A DNA stretch of 64,000 nt from Microbacteriaceae bacterium 3FA27C10 (GTDB lineage Bacteria > Actinomycetota > Actinomycetes > Actinomycetales > Microbacteriaceae): contig SCNI01000013.1 in NCBI GenBank assembly GCA_005502775.1, forward strand, positions 26,283 to 90,282, read 5' to 3'. Position numbers and translations under genes: made by a program. Positions 22,718-34,230 of the stretch are shown piece by piece. The first letter of the stretch is position 1. Every line of letters starts with the position of its first letter. Below the pieces are notes generated by a model, which saw nothing but the letters and a program-made list of their open reading frames with translations, was not told the DNA's origin and did no database searches.

Positions 22718-23794
22718 ATGCGTTGGACCGGCCAGACCCTCGACTCGGAAGCACCGTCCACTCTGCCCGGGTTGGCGCGTTTGAACAACCTCGTGCGCTC
22801 GGTGCAGACGCCCGAGTTCGCGGGCATCACCTTTCACGAGGTGCTGGCCAAGAGCGCGCTCAACCATGTTCCGGGCGCCAGCAAGGTCATGCCGTTCGCC
22901 TGGACGGTCAATCCCTACCGTGGCTGCTCGCACGCCTGCGTGTACTGCTTCGCCCGGCCCACGCACAGCTACCTCGAGCTCGACGCGGGCAAAGACTTCG
23001 ACCAGCAGATCGTGGTGAAGCTGAACGTGGCCGAGGTGCTGAAGCGCGAGCTCGGCAAGAAGGCGTGGGAGCGGCATCCGGTCGCCCTCGGCACCAACAC
23101 CGACCCCTATCAGCGCGCGGAGGGGCGCTACGCCCTCATGCCCGGCATCATCAGCGCGCTCGTGGGCTCGGGCACGCCGTTCTCGGTGCTCACCAAGGGT
23201 TCGTTGATGCGCCGCGACCTCGAGCTGATCGCCTCGGCGGCCGAGTCGGTGCCCGTGAGCCTCGCGATGTCGATCGCGATCTACGACGACGAGCTCCAGC
23301 AGTCGATCGAGCCGGGCACCCCGAGCACGAAGGCGCGGCTCGCCACGGTCACGGCCGTGCGTGAGATGGGGCTGGAGTGCCAGGTCTTCCTCATGCCGAT
23401 CCTGCCGCTGCTCACCGACACGAGCGAGCACCTCGACCGGGCGCTCGGCCTGGCGGCCGCTGCCGGGGCGTCGAGCGTGGTCTATTCGGCCCTGCACCTC
23501 AAGCCGGGGGTGAAGCAGTGGTACTTCGCGTGGCTCAGCCGCGAGCATCCCGAGCTGGTCGCGCCCTACGCGCGCATCTACGCCAAGGGAACGTATGCGC
23601 CCAAGGAGTATCGCGATTGGCTCGCCGCCCGCATCAAGCCCCTCGTGCGCAAGCACGGGCTGCACCGCGGGCGGCCGTCGGGGGTGACCGGGGGAGTGGC
23701 GCCCGGGCTGCCGCTCGCCCGGCCTGGCCGTGCCGATGCGCTCACCGTGCCGAGCTTCGGGCCTGTGGGTGACGCACAGCCGATGCTGTTCTGA
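22718..23794 (+). CDS. Rv2578c family radical SAM protein
   Basis: A 358-residue enzyme. The 4Fe-4S cluster motif is CSHACVYC (Cys-x3-Cys-x2-Cys) in NPYRGCSHACVYCFARPTH, close to spore-photoproduct-lyase-like radical SAM proteins. LGTNTDPYQ and SVLTKGSLMRRDLEL follow as in that subfamily. The N-terminal RLNNLVRSVQTPEFAG is typical of Rv2578c relatives. The reaction is unknown; SOS control suggests a role in DNA damage. ATG 22718 follows the LexA box closely, giving a very short leader. Confidence 0.9.
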   Translation: MRWTGQTLDSEAPSTLPGLARLNNLVRSVQTPEFAGITFHEVLAKSALNHVPGASKVMPFAWTVNPYRGCSHACVYCFARPTHSYLELDAGKDFDQQIVVKLNVAEVLKRELGKKAWERHPVALGTNTDPYQRAEGRYALMPGIISALVGSGTPFSVLTKGSLMRRDLELIASAAESVPVSLAMSIAIYDDELQQSIEPGTPSTKARLATVTAVREMGLECQVFLMPILPLLTDTSEHLDRALGLAAAAGASSVVYSALHLKPGVKQWYFAWLSREHPELVAPYARIYAKGTYAPKEYRDWLAARIKPLVRKHGLHRGRPSGVTGGVAPGLPLARPGRADALTVPSFGPVGDAQPMLF

Positions 23795-23842
23795 GGGCGG
23801 CGCCGGATGCGCGTGAAGACTGCCGGCGGGCTGCCCGTCGAA

Positions 23843-23939
23843 GGCCGCCCGTTAAAGAAGGGCGGCCGGCCGCAGGATGGGGAACCGCGCGGCCGGCCGA
23901 GTCGATCGGCCATTGAGGATGGGGAATCTTCGGCCGATC
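23843..23939. other. Three consecutive hairpins, two with identical AGGATGGGGAA loops
   Basis: Hairpin A is GGCCGCCC/GGGCGGCC (23843-23850 with 23860-23867). Hairpin B is a perfect 10-bp stem (23864-23873 with 23889-23898) and shares four bases with A, so A and B exclude each other. Hairpin C is GATCGGCC/GGCCGATC (23904-23911 with 23932-23939). The loops of B and C both contain AGGATGGGGAA although the stems differ. On the minus strand the loops read TTCCCCATCCT, a C-rich motif of the kind small RNAs use to bind ribosome-binding sites. Direction unresolved. Confidence 0.5.
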
Positions 23940-24054
23940 TGCAATTCGGGTGAACTGATGAATCAATGGTGCGCTCCGAAACCGGGAGTTGACCGCATAA
24001 CAGGGGTCAATTCACCCTCGGAGTCACCCTCGAAGGAGGGCATAGGGTGTTCGA

Positions 24055-24666
24055 GTGGCGAAACTGTACTTCCGATTCGGGGCGATGAACAGCGGCAAGA
24101 GCACCGCGATGCTCCAGGCAGCCTTCAACTACGAGGAGCGCGGCCAGCAGGTGCTGCTCGCGAAGCCCGCGATCGACACCAAAGGCGACGTGCAGATCGT
24201 CTCCCGGCTCGGCGTCACCCGTGACGTCGACTTCCTCATCGCGCCCGACACGGACGTGCGGGTCGAGTTCGCCGCCCGGCGCGAGCAGGTGGTGGCCGAG
24301 ACCGGTGTCGACGTGAGCTGCCTGCTCATCGACGAGGCCCAGTTCCTCAGCCCCGCCCAGGTCGACGACGTCTTGCGCATCGCGATCATGGATGGCGTTC
24401 CGGTGCTGGCCTACGGCATCCGGAGCGACTTCCAGACCGCCGGCTTCCCGGGAAGCATCCGTCTGCTCGAGATCGCCCACAGCCTCGAAGAGCTGAAGAC
24501 CATCTGCCGTTGCGGCCGCAAGGCCATCTTCAACGCCCGCAAGGTCGGCGACCGGTATCTCTTCGACGGCGCGCAGGTGGCCATCGACGGGGAAGACGTG
24601 ACCTACGAGTCGCTCTGCGGGGCCTGCTACCTCGAGGAGTCGCACGGGGTGCTCGGCCGCGCCTGA
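24055..24666 (+). CDS. tdk: Thymidine kinase
   Basis: A 203-residue type II thymidine kinase that phosphorylates thymidine in the salvage pathway. The P-loop is GAMNSGKST (residues 9-17); LLIDEAQFL carries the catalytic Glu. The lasso/zinc region uses CRCG near residue 157 and CGAC near residue 191. YGIRSDFQT matches the substrate loop. Length is normal. GTG 24055 gives the canonical N-terminus LYFRFGAMNSGKS; the nearest purine-rich site (GAAGGAGGG) is rather far upstream. Confidence 0.93.
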   Translation: MAKLYFRFGAMNSGKSTAMLQAAFNYEERGQQVLLAKPAIDTKGDVQIVSRLGVTRDVDFLIAPDTDVRVEFAARREQVVAETGVDVSCLLIDEAQFLSPAQVDDVLRIAIMDGVPVLAYGIRSDFQTAGFPGSIRLLEIAHSLEELKTICRCGRKAIFNARKVGDRYLFDGAQVAIDGEDVTYESLCGACYLEESHGVLGRA

Positions 24667-24735
24667 GCGCCGCCGGGGCGGCACGGGCCCCGAATGCTAC
24701 CTTTAGCCGTTGGAACCGAACACCAGGGGGCAGCC

Positions 24736-25188
24736 ATGCAGCACACACCGACTCGAATCCTCGTCGCCACGGCGCTGGCCGCGGCCGCCGCACTGGGGCT
24801 GACTGCCTGTTCTTCGGGCGCCGGCGACAACGGAGGGGCGACATCGACCGCGGTGGCCCCGTCGAGCAGCACCTCGAGCACGGCGGGCTCCACCGGAATG
24901 CTCCCGCCCATCATCGTGGACGTCGCCGACATCGACGGAACCACGGTCGACGTGCCGCTCGGCAACACCATCGACCTCGTGACGGCGAGCGGCGAAGACC
25001 CCACGGTCTGGACCGCCAAGATCTCCGACCCCGCGATCGCGGAGTTCGTGCCCGGAAAGAACGACGGCAGCGCCACCTTCAACCCGGGAATCACGCCGCT
25101 CGCGGTCGGCTCGACCGACGTGGTGCTGTCGAACCCCACCACCGACGCGCGGGTGTCGTTCACGGTGAACGTCACCGCCGCGAAGTAG
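24736..25188 (+). CDS. Putative lipoprotein, function unknown
   Basis: A 150-residue exported protein. The N-terminal signal peptide ends in the lipobox LTAC, so Cys near residue 23 should carry the lipid. A Ser/Thr/Ala linker is followed by about 95 residues of a beta-rich domain (IIVDVADIDGTTVDVPLGNTI, ISDPAIAEFVPG, VSFTVNV) that resembles Ig-like adhesion or sugar-binding modules. No enzyme motif. AGGGGG precedes ATG 24736. Seventeen bases separate it from the next membrane protein gene, so they may be cotranscribed. Confidence 0.8.
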   Translation: MQHTPTRILVATALAAAAALGLTACSSGAGDNGGATSTAVAPSSSTSSTAGSTGMLPPIIVDVADIDGTTVDVPLGNTIDLVTASGEDPTVWTAKISDPAIAEFVPGKNDGSATFNPGITPLAVGSTDVVLSNPTTDARVSFTVNVTAAK

Positions 25189-25204
25189 CTGCGGGGCGGC
25201 GTCG

Positions 25205-25999
25205 GTGACCGAGCCCGTTCCGCCGGGAACCGGCGAGTCGCATGCCGTTCCGAACGTCGGGCGCCCGCTGCCTCCGCTGAACCCGGTGCCCGGCGAGAGT
25301 GCCGCGGCTCCGCGCGCTCAGCGCGACCCCCTGATCGAGCGGGTGGCGGCGCGCGTCGAGGGCCGGCATCCGGGCTGGGTGGTCGAGCACTCCTTCGCCG
25401 CCGGCTGGATCTGGTTCCTGGCCTGGTCGCTGCTGCTCGTGCCGGCCTGGTTCCTGCAGTGGCACGCGGCGGTGTTCGTGGCGATCGGCGTGGTGGCGAG
25501 CCTGCCCACGGTCGTGGCGAGTTCGATCTGCCTCTGGCGTACGCCGGAGTCGCATCTTCGGCGGGAGTCGTCGGTGCTCGGGCACTTCCTCTCTCGGTTC
25601 TTCGCCTATGTGTTCGGCTTCGGAGTGTGGACCCTCTCCGTGGTGGTCAGCACCGTGCTCGCACTCGTGCTGCCCTCGCTCGACCGCCACAGCGATGCGA
25701 GGGCGATCGCGAACGGCTTCGACATCCTCGTGGCGTCCATTCCGCTCGTGGCCTCGCTTCTGCTCGTCATCCTGACCGTGCGGTGCGCCTACTTCCTGGT
25801 GCGGCTGCGCGGCATGGCGCGCCGTCCGAGCCACACGCGGATGCCCGAGCACTTCCTGAGCGAGAGCCCGCGCACGCACCGCCTGCTGATCGGCCTCGCG
25901 CATCCGCTGCTGCTCCTCGCGGGAGGGGGACTCACCTCGCTGATCATCGTGGTCGCCACGGTGATCGACATCACCCTGCGCTTCGTCTCGCAGGTCTGA
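25205..25999 (+). CDS. Membrane protein of unknown function
   Basis: A 264-residue protein with a Pro-rich N-terminus, then four or five transmembrane helices: two close together near residues 60-100, two between 130 and 200, and one at the C-terminus before residue 260. The short loops are basic inside. I see no family motif. GTG 25205 lies 17 bases after the lipoprotein stop. Function cannot be inferred beyond membrane location. Confidence 0.7.
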   Translation: MTEPVPPGTGESHAVPNVGRPLPPLNPVPGESAAAPRAQRDPLIERVAARVEGRHPGWVVEHSFAAGWIWFLAWSLLLVPAWFLQWHAAVFVAIGVVASLPTVVASSICLWRTPESHLRRESSVLGHFLSRFFAYVFGFGVWTLSVVVSTVLALVLPSLDRHSDARAIANGFDILVASIPLVASLLLVILTVRCAYFLVRLRGMARRPSHTRMPEHFLSESPRTHRLLIGLAHPLLLLAGGGLTSLIIVVATVIDITLRFVSQV

Positions 26000-26070
26000 G
26001 CGCACCGCGCCGCGCCCGGGAACCGCTGCCGGGGTTGCTGGTCGAAGGCCTCGGGGGCAGGGTTGAGGGC

Positions 26071-26406
26071 ATGAAGAGTGTCTCGTATGCCGGTCTGACC
26101 TTTCAGACCGCCGATGCCATCGCCGATGCACTCCTCCAGCTCGCCGCGGCGCTCGGCCAGAACGAGCGCGCGGAGACCGTCGACATCCCGGTGATCGACG
26201 ACACCGGGAGGCTGACGTCGGTACAACTCGTGATCGGCCCGGCGAGCCAGTTCATCAGCCGGCCGGTGGAGTCGCACTTCGACGATCCGCAGGGCGAGGA
26301 CATCATCGACTACCTGCAGCGGCGCACCCGGCTGCTCGACCTGCCCCGCGCATCCGCGATGTCGGTGAGCGAGTTCGACCGCTTCGATCTCGACACCCCG
26401 AGCTGA
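26071..26406 (+). CDS. Small hypothetical protein
   Basis: A 111-residue soluble acidic protein. GGTTGAGGG lies just before ATG 26071. The N-terminal part (TFQTADAIADALLQLAAALGQ) is a helix; the middle (ETVDIPVIDDTGRLTSVQLVIGP) is strand-rich; the end is an amphipathic helix with many Asp. No known family is recognised. Composition and coding bias match the neighbours. A strong bidirectional terminator follows 36 bases after the stop. Confidence 0.7.
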   Translation: MKSVSYAGLTFQTADAIADALLQLAAALGQNERAETVDIPVIDDTGRLTSVQLVIGPASQFISRPVESHFDDPQGEDIIDYLQRRTRLLDLPRASAMSVSEFDRFDLDTPS

Positions 26407-26441
26407 CCGGGCTCCTGGCGCGGCTGCGCGACGGGAGAAAC

Positions 26442-26481
26442 AAGAAGCCGGTCAGAGAGTGATTCTCTGACCGGCTTCTTT
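26442..26481. terminator. Bidirectional Rho-independent terminator
   Basis: A perfect 17-bp stem (26442-26458 with 26464-26480) with a 5-base loop GTGAT. It ends in TTCTTT on the plus strand and TTCTTG on the minus strand. It ends both the small gene at 26071 and the tRNA-Pro transcript coming from the right. Confidence 0.88.
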
Positions 26482-26484
26482 CTG

Positions 26485-26558
26485 TCGGGGTAGCGGGATT
26501 CGAACCCACGACCTCCTCGTCCCGAACGAGGCGCGCTACCAAGCTGCGCCACACCCCG
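26485..26558 (-). tRNA. tRNA-Pro (anticodon CGG)
   Basis: A 74-base cloverleaf on the minus strand. The acceptor stem is CGGGGTG paired with the ACCCCG end, the anticodon stem is CCTCG/CGAGG with loop TTCGGGA, and the T arm carries GGTTCGAATCC. The anticodon CGG (26522-26524) reads CCG. The 3' CCA is not encoded. Confidence 0.95.
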
Positions 26559-26639
26559 AAGTGGTTCACCGTGTCTGGAAGACCCGGCTGAGGCCTCAAT
26601 AAGGATAGCCGATATTCTCGCGCTCCGGGACCGCCCCGC

Positions 26640-27575
26640 TCAGCGGGAACGCGCCGTGAGAGTGAGCAGGCTCGCCTCAGGCGGGCAGGCGAAGCGCACG
26701 GGTGCGTAGATCGAGGTGCCGAGCCCGGCCGACACGTTGAGGAACGCCGAGTGGAAGCCGTGGCGCCAGAGGCTCAGGCCCTTCACCTGCTTGCGCGGGA
26801 TGTCGCAGTTGGTGACGAGGGCGCCGTAGCCGGGCACGCAGACCTGACCGCCGTGGGTGTGCCCCGCGAAGATCAGCTCCGCGCCGTGGGTGACGAAGGA
26901 GTTGAGCACGTACTGGTAGGGCGCGTGCGCCACGCCCACCGTGAGCCGGGGACCGCGGTCGTCTTCTTCGCGCAGTTCGTCGAGCGCGCCCGGGATGCGG
27001 TCGAGGCGGTCGAAGTGCCGGTGCGGGTCGTCGACGCCGAAGAAGTCGATGATGGTGCCGTCGATCTCGACGGTGGCGGCCGCGTTGTTGAGGCCCTGCC
27101 AGCCGAGCGAGGCGAAGTAGCTCTCGAGCGCCGCGGTGTCGAGCCGCTCGGCCTCGTGGGCGTGCGTCGACGGGCCCATGAAGTAGCGCAAGGGGTTCTT
27201 GAACGTGGGCCCGAAGTAGTCGTTCGAGCCGTTCACGTACACCCCTGGCACGCCGTGGAACACATCGAGGGCCGCCTGTACGCCGCGCAGCCCGTCGCGG
27301 TGGCCGAGGTTGTCGCCGGTGTCGACGATGAGGTGAGGGGCGAAGCGCGCCAGCGCGCGCACCCAGGCCTGCTTGTCGCGCTGCCACGGAGCCATGTGCA
27401 GGTCGGAGAGGTGCAGCACGCGGATGTCGGCAGCACCCGGCGGCAGCACGGGCACGGTCGCGGTGCGCAGCGTGTAGCGCTTTCGCTCGACCGCGGTGCC
27501 GTACGCGAAGGCACCGAGGCCGGCCGTGGCCGCCACTCCGAGAGCGGCGGCCACGGCCCGCGCCGGGCGCGTCAC
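26640..27575 (-). CDS. Metallophosphoesterase (Rv3683-like, YkuE-type)
   Basis: A 311-residue calcineurin-like phosphoesterase anchored by an N-terminal helix (residues 5-25). The metal motifs are HLSDLHM (D-x-H), VDTGDNLG (GD), GSNDYFG in the place of GNH(D/E), and FAGHTHGGQ. The change of GNHD to GSND replaces the usual active-site His and is, I believe, characteristic of this actinobacterial branch. Substrate unknown; a cell-envelope phosphoester is plausible. GTG 27575 overlaps the stop of the penicillin-binding protein gene, as the M. tuberculosis homologue neighbours ponA2. Confidence 0.88.
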   Translation of the reverse strand: MTRPARAVAAALGVAATAGLGAFAYGTAVERKRYTLRTATVPVLPPGAADIRVLHLSDLHMAPWQRDKQAWVRALARFAPHLIVDTGDNLGHRDGLRGVQAALDVFHGVPGVYVNGSNDYFGPTFKNPLRYFMGPSTHAHEAERLDTAALESYFASLGWQGLNNAAATVEIDGTIIDFFGVDDPHRHFDRLDRIPGALDELREEDDRGPRLTVGVAHAPYQYVLNSFVTHGAELIFAGHTHGGQVCVPGYGALVTNCDIPRKQVKGLSLWRHGFHSAFLNVSAGLGTSIYAPVRFACPPEASLLTLTARSR

Positions 27576-30082
27576 TTTGTGGTGATGCGGAGTTGGTCGG
27601 TTCCGTACCGGATCACGGTGCCGCCACCGGGGTTGGTGCCGGTGACGATCGAGTTGTCGTTGTTCGGGCCCTGCACGATGATCTGGTTCGCTTCGATGCC
27701 GGCGCCGGTGATGGCGGCTTTGGCATCTTTCAGGGACTTGTTGTTGACATCCGGAACCGTGCGCAGCTGGCCGTTCGAGGTGTAGACCACCACGGTCGAG
27801 CCCTTGTTCGTGAAGCCCTCAGGGTTGCTGCTCGCGACCGTGCCGGCCGCGGCCGTGCCGTCGACCTGGCCGCCGTCCTGGAAATCGAAGCCGGCGGCAG
27901 TGATGGCAGCCTTGGCCTGGTCGATGGTCATCCCCGCGAGGTTCGGGATGGCCACCTTGACGCCGTTGAGCAGAGTCGGGTCGGGCGCCGGGAAGGCGTC
28001 ACCGCCGTACTTCCCGTCGGCATCGGTCATGTACTGCTTCCAGATGTAGTGGCGAACGTTGCCGCCGGAGTTTCCGGAGATCGTGGTGTTGCGGATCGAG
28101 ACCTTGCCCACCACGTTGCCCACCCAGACGGCGGTGGCGAGGGTGGTGCTGCCGCCGACGAACCAGGTGTCCTTCTCGGAGTCGGTGGTTCCGGTCTTGC
28201 CGAAGTGGGGGATGCCGTCGTTCGGGTTCGACAGTGTCGCCGTTCCACCGTTGATCACACCCTGCAGTGCCGTCAGCATCGTGGAGGCCACGTTCGCGGG
28301 AACCGCCTGCGAACAGGTGGAGGTGGGCGCGGGGAGCTCTGCACCGTTCGCGTCGAGGATCTTGGAGATCGCGATCGGGGTGCAGAAGTTACCGTCGGCC
28401 GCGACGCCGGCGAAGGCGGCGGCCATCGTGAGGGGCGCGACCTCGTTGGTTCCGAGCACGTCGGACGGGAACTCCGTCAGCGCACTTCCGTCGGCGCGAT
28501 GCACTCCGAACGACTCGGCCGTCTTGCGGATCTCGCACTGGTCGAGCTTCTGCGCCATGCGGAGGAACGCGAGGTTCACCGAGTTGGCTGTCGCCTGCAT
28601 GACCGTGACGTTGCCGGGGTTCGAGCCGCCGTCGTTGACCACGGCGTACGGGCCGGAGTTCGGGTCGCCGAGGCAGCTGTCCTTGAACTGGGCGAGGTTG
28701 AGCGTGCCGGCGTTGCCGTTGATGACGTCGTTCAGCGAGTGACCCGTCTTCAGCCACTCGGCGAGCGTGAAGATCTTGTAGGTCGAACCCACCTGGAAGC
28801 CGGTCGATCCGCCGTAGTCGAAGTCGGTGCTGTAGTTGATGGCGGTGGCGCCGTCATTGGTGGCCGTGACATCCGGGTCGGCGCTGAAGTCCTTGTTCTG
28901 CACCATCGCGAGCACCTTGCCGGTGCCCGGCTGCACGGTGACGAGCGAGGAGCCGAGGTCGAAGCCGGCTTCCGCCTTAGACTTCGGAACGTAGCTGTTC
29001 ATCGCCGCCATGGCCGCGTTCTGCAGGTCCATGTCGAGCGTGGTGTAGATCTGGTAGCCGCCGGTCTTGAAGTTGTTCCAGCGGGTGTCCTCGTCGGCGC
29101 CGAACGCGGGGTCGTTCTTCACGATGTGCGTGACGTAGTCGCAGAAGAAGCCGGCGGCGTAGTCGTTCGCGGTCTGGCATCCGGTGGACGGCTGCGAGAT
29201 CTTCGGGGTCACCGGGGTGGCGATGGCCTCGTCGTACTGCGCCTGCGTGATGGTGTGCTCCTTGAGCATCGACGGCAGGACGTCTTTGTCGCGACGGGCC
29301 TGGTTGTCGGCCACATTGGCGGGGTTGTCGATGTTCAGGTCGTTGGGCGCGTTCACCGTGGCAACGAGGCTCGCGGCCTGGGCGATGGTGAGGTCGGAGG
29401 CGTTGACACTGAAGTAGTACTGCGCGGCCGACTGGATGCCGTAGACGCGGCCGCCGAAGGGAGCGATGTTGAGGTAGCCGAGCAGGATGTCGTCTTTGGA
29501 GTACGACTTCTCGAGGCCGATCGCGAGCTTCATCTCTTTCAGCTTGCGGTCGATGGAGGTCTTGGTGGCCTCGGCGTAGGCGGCGTCGCGCTGCGCGGGG
29601 TCCTGGATGGCCTCGGCTTTCTGCACCTGGATGTTGCGCACGTACTGCATCGAGATGGTCGACGCACCACTGGCCGAGGTGCCGGCGGCGTTGCCGGCCG
29701 CGGCGCGGAGGCTCGACGCCACGTCGACGCCGCCGTGCGTGTAGAAACGGGGGTCTTCGGTGGAGACGACGGCGTCTTTCACGTACTGGGAGATCTGGTC
29801 CCAGCCCACTTCTTCGCGGTCCTGCTCGAACACGGAGGCGAGCAGCACCGGGGTGCCGTCGCTCTTCGTGGCGAAGATGTTCGTCTTCTGCGCGAGAGTG
29901 TCGGGCTTGATGTAGCTCGGGAGGTTCTCGAACATACCGATGGAGTTGTTCGCGGCAATGCCGGTGACAGCGAGTGCGGGCGTGACCATGGCTGTGACGA
30001 GGATGCCCGCGATTGCGCTCATACCGACGATGCCCAGAATGGCTCCGACCACACCGCTAGCCGAGGCTTTTGGGGCAGACAT
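27572..30082 (-). CDS. Class A penicillin-binding protein with PASTA domains (PonA2-like)
   Basis: An 836-residue bifunctional peptidoglycan synthase. After one N-terminal transmembrane helix comes the glycosyltransferase-51 domain (STEDPRFYTHGGVD with the catalytic Glu near residue 115, and GASTISMQYVRN). The transpeptidase domain has Ser433 in GSTYK, the SVN motif and HFGKTGTT. Two PASTA domains end the protein (about 695-765 and 765-836). It polymerises and cross-links glycan strands. No ribosome-binding site precedes ATG 30082, but TACCCT lies 7 bases before it, indicating a leaderless mRNA. Confidence 0.92.
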   Translation of the reverse strand: MSAPKASASGVVGAILGIVGMSAIAGILVTAMVTPALAVTGIAANNSIGMFENLPSYIKPDTLAQKTNIFATKSDGTPVLLASVFEQDREEVGWDQISQYVKDAVVSTEDPRFYTHGGVDVASSLRAAAGNAAGTSASGASTISMQYVRNIQVQKAEAIQDPAQRDAAYAEATKTSIDRKLKEMKLAIGLEKSYSKDDILLGYLNIAPFGGRVYGIQSAAQYYFSVNASDLTIAQAASLVATVNAPNDLNIDNPANVADNQARRDKDVLPSMLKEHTITQAQYDEAIATPVTPKISQPSTGCQTANDYAAGFFCDYVTHIVKNDPAFGADEDTRWNNFKTGGYQIYTTLDMDLQNAAMAAMNSYVPKSKAEAGFDLGSSLVTVQPGTGKVLAMVQNKDFSADPDVTATNDGATAINYSTDFDYGGSTGFQVGSTYKIFTLAEWLKTGHSLNDVINGNAGTLNLAQFKDSCLGDPNSGPYAVVNDGGSNPGNVTVMQATANSVNLAFLRMAQKLDQCEIRKTAESFGVHRADGSALTEFPSDVLGTNEVAPLTMAAAFAGVAADGNFCTPIAISKILDANGAELPAPTSTCSQAVPANVASTMLTALQGVINGGTATLSNPNDGIPHFGKTGTTDSEKDTWFVGGSTTLATAVWVGNVVGKVSIRNTTISGNSGGNVRHYIWKQYMTDADGKYGGDAFPAPDPTLLNGVKVAIPNLAGMTIDQAKAAITAAGFDFQDGGQVDGTAAAGTVASSNPEGFTNKGSTVVVYTSNGQLRTVPDVNNKSLKDAKAAITGAGIEANQIIVQGPNNDNSIVTGTNPGGGTVIRYGTDQLRITTK

Positions 30083-30131
30083 AGGATCAAGGGTAAGTGA
30101 CAAACCTGCGATTAGCCGTGAAAGGGGCCCC

Positions 30132-30311
30132 GTGCCTGCCTGGGAATACGTTACGACGCCACTGATGATCCACAACACCGCCGCGATTCTCAACACCTGG
30201 GGTTCTGACGGCTGGGAGCTGGTGCAGATCGTGACCGGGCCCGAGGGCGGCCTCGTCGCCTATCTCAAGCGGCCCGTCGCTTCCGCCGCGACCGCCGGGG
30301 CGGGCGCCTGA
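30132..30311 (+). CDS. DUF4177 domain-containing protein
   Basis: A 59-residue protein starting VPAWEYVTTPLMIHN, with ILNTWGSDGWELVQIV in the middle; this is the compact DUF4177 fold, function unknown. AAAGGGG (30121-30127) stands 4 bases before GTG 30132. Its stop shares one base with the ATG of the RidA gene (TGATG), so they are coupled. It is divergent from the penicillin-binding protein gene, with 49 bases between. Confidence 0.85.
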   Translation: MPAWEYVTTPLMIHNTAAILNTWGSDGWELVQIVTGPEGGLVAYLKRPVASAATAGAGA

Positions 30312-30781
30312 TGTCCGAGCTGAGCATCCGTCTCTCCGAACTCGGCGTCGAGATCCCCACCGTCTCCGCACCGGCCGGGGCGTATGTTCCCGCCGTGGTC
30401 ACGGGCAACCTCGTCTACACCGCCGGCCAGCTGCCCTTCGTGGGCGGAGCGCTGCCCGCCGTGGGCAAGGTGGGCGAACTCCCCGGCCTGGTCACGCCCT
30501 CCGAGGCCAAGGCGCTCGCGCAGACCGCCGCGCTCAACGCGCTGGCCGCCGTGCAGAGCGCGATCGGCTCGCTCGACCGGGTGACCCGCATCGTGAAGGT
30601 CGTCGGGTTCGTGTCGTCCGACCCGTCGTTCTCGGGGCAGCCCGGGGTCATCAACGGCGCATCCGAGTTCCTGGTCGACGTGTTCGGCGAGATCGGCGTG
30701 CACGCCCGCTCGGCCGTGGGCGTGGCGGTGCTGCCGCTCGACTCGCCCGTCGAGGTGGAGCTCATCGTCGAGTTCGCGTAG
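30311..30781 (+). CDS. RidA family protein
   Basis: A 156-residue protein of the YjgF/YER057c/UK114 superfamily, the longer atypical branch. VVTGNLVYTAGQLPFVGG and AALNALAAVQSAIGSLDRVTRIVKVVGFV are the family blocks. The Arg that binds carboxylates in true RidA enamine deaminases is not obvious near the C-terminus (HARSAVGVAVLPLDSPVEVELI has Arg at that place), so deaminase activity is possible. It is coupled to the DUF4177 gene and its stop abuts the acs stop with no gap. Confidence 0.85.
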   Translation: MSELSIRLSELGVEIPTVSAPAGAYVPAVVTGNLVYTAGQLPFVGGALPAVGKVGELPGLVTPSEAKALAQTAALNALAAVQSAIGSLDRVTRIVKVVGFVSSDPSFSGQPGVINGASEFLVDVFGEIGVHARSAVGVAVLPLDSPVEVELIVEFA

Positions 30782-32746
<1,965 letters not shown>

Positions 32747-32934
32747 GCGGATATTCGCTCCTTCGCGAGTCACAGAACCTCTTCGACGATACTGCACCCG
32801 GTGCGGGGAGGGGTTGCAGAGTGTTGCCCGCTGTGACGGGGGCGGGTCGGGGTGCGGGTCGGGATGCGGGTACGGATCGCTGAGAATTCGCTGGAGCGAT
32901 TTGCGTGAATGTTTCGGGCGGGTAAACTCGTTCG

Positions 32935-33037
32935 TACCAGACCTCGTGTCTGGATGCAGCGCAACAGTGATTCCCCCCAATCCAGCGTTGCTGCGGCGGC
33001 ACCCTTCCCCCCATTGGGTGCCGCCCCTCTCTCTTTA
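32935..33037 (+). ncRNA. 6C small RNA (actinobacterial C-rich double hairpin)
   Basis: The 407-base gap between acs and tadA contains two hairpins, each with CCCCCC in the loop. The first has GATT-CCCCCC-AATC inside a GCAAC/GTTGC stem (32961-32991). The second has a perfect 10-bp stem GGCGGCACCC/GGGTGCCGCC (32995-33004 with 33016-33025). A pyrimidine-rich CCTCTCTCTTTA follows. TTGCGT (32901-32906) and TAAACT (32923-32928) form a promoter with a 16-base spacer. This is the defining layout of the 6C RNA; the M. tuberculosis copy B11 also lies beside the tad genes. Confidence 0.9.
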
Positions 33038-33153
33038 AGCGGTGCATTCGGCATCGCCGGTAGCTCTTCTCCACAGGGCGGCGCGGCGCCGGGTTCTCCA
33101 CAGATCGGGCATCTGCCCCTCGGGCACCGGATGCCCGACCGTAGCGTCGGCGC

Positions 33154-34229
<1,076 letters not shown>

Positions 34230-34230
<1 letters not shown>

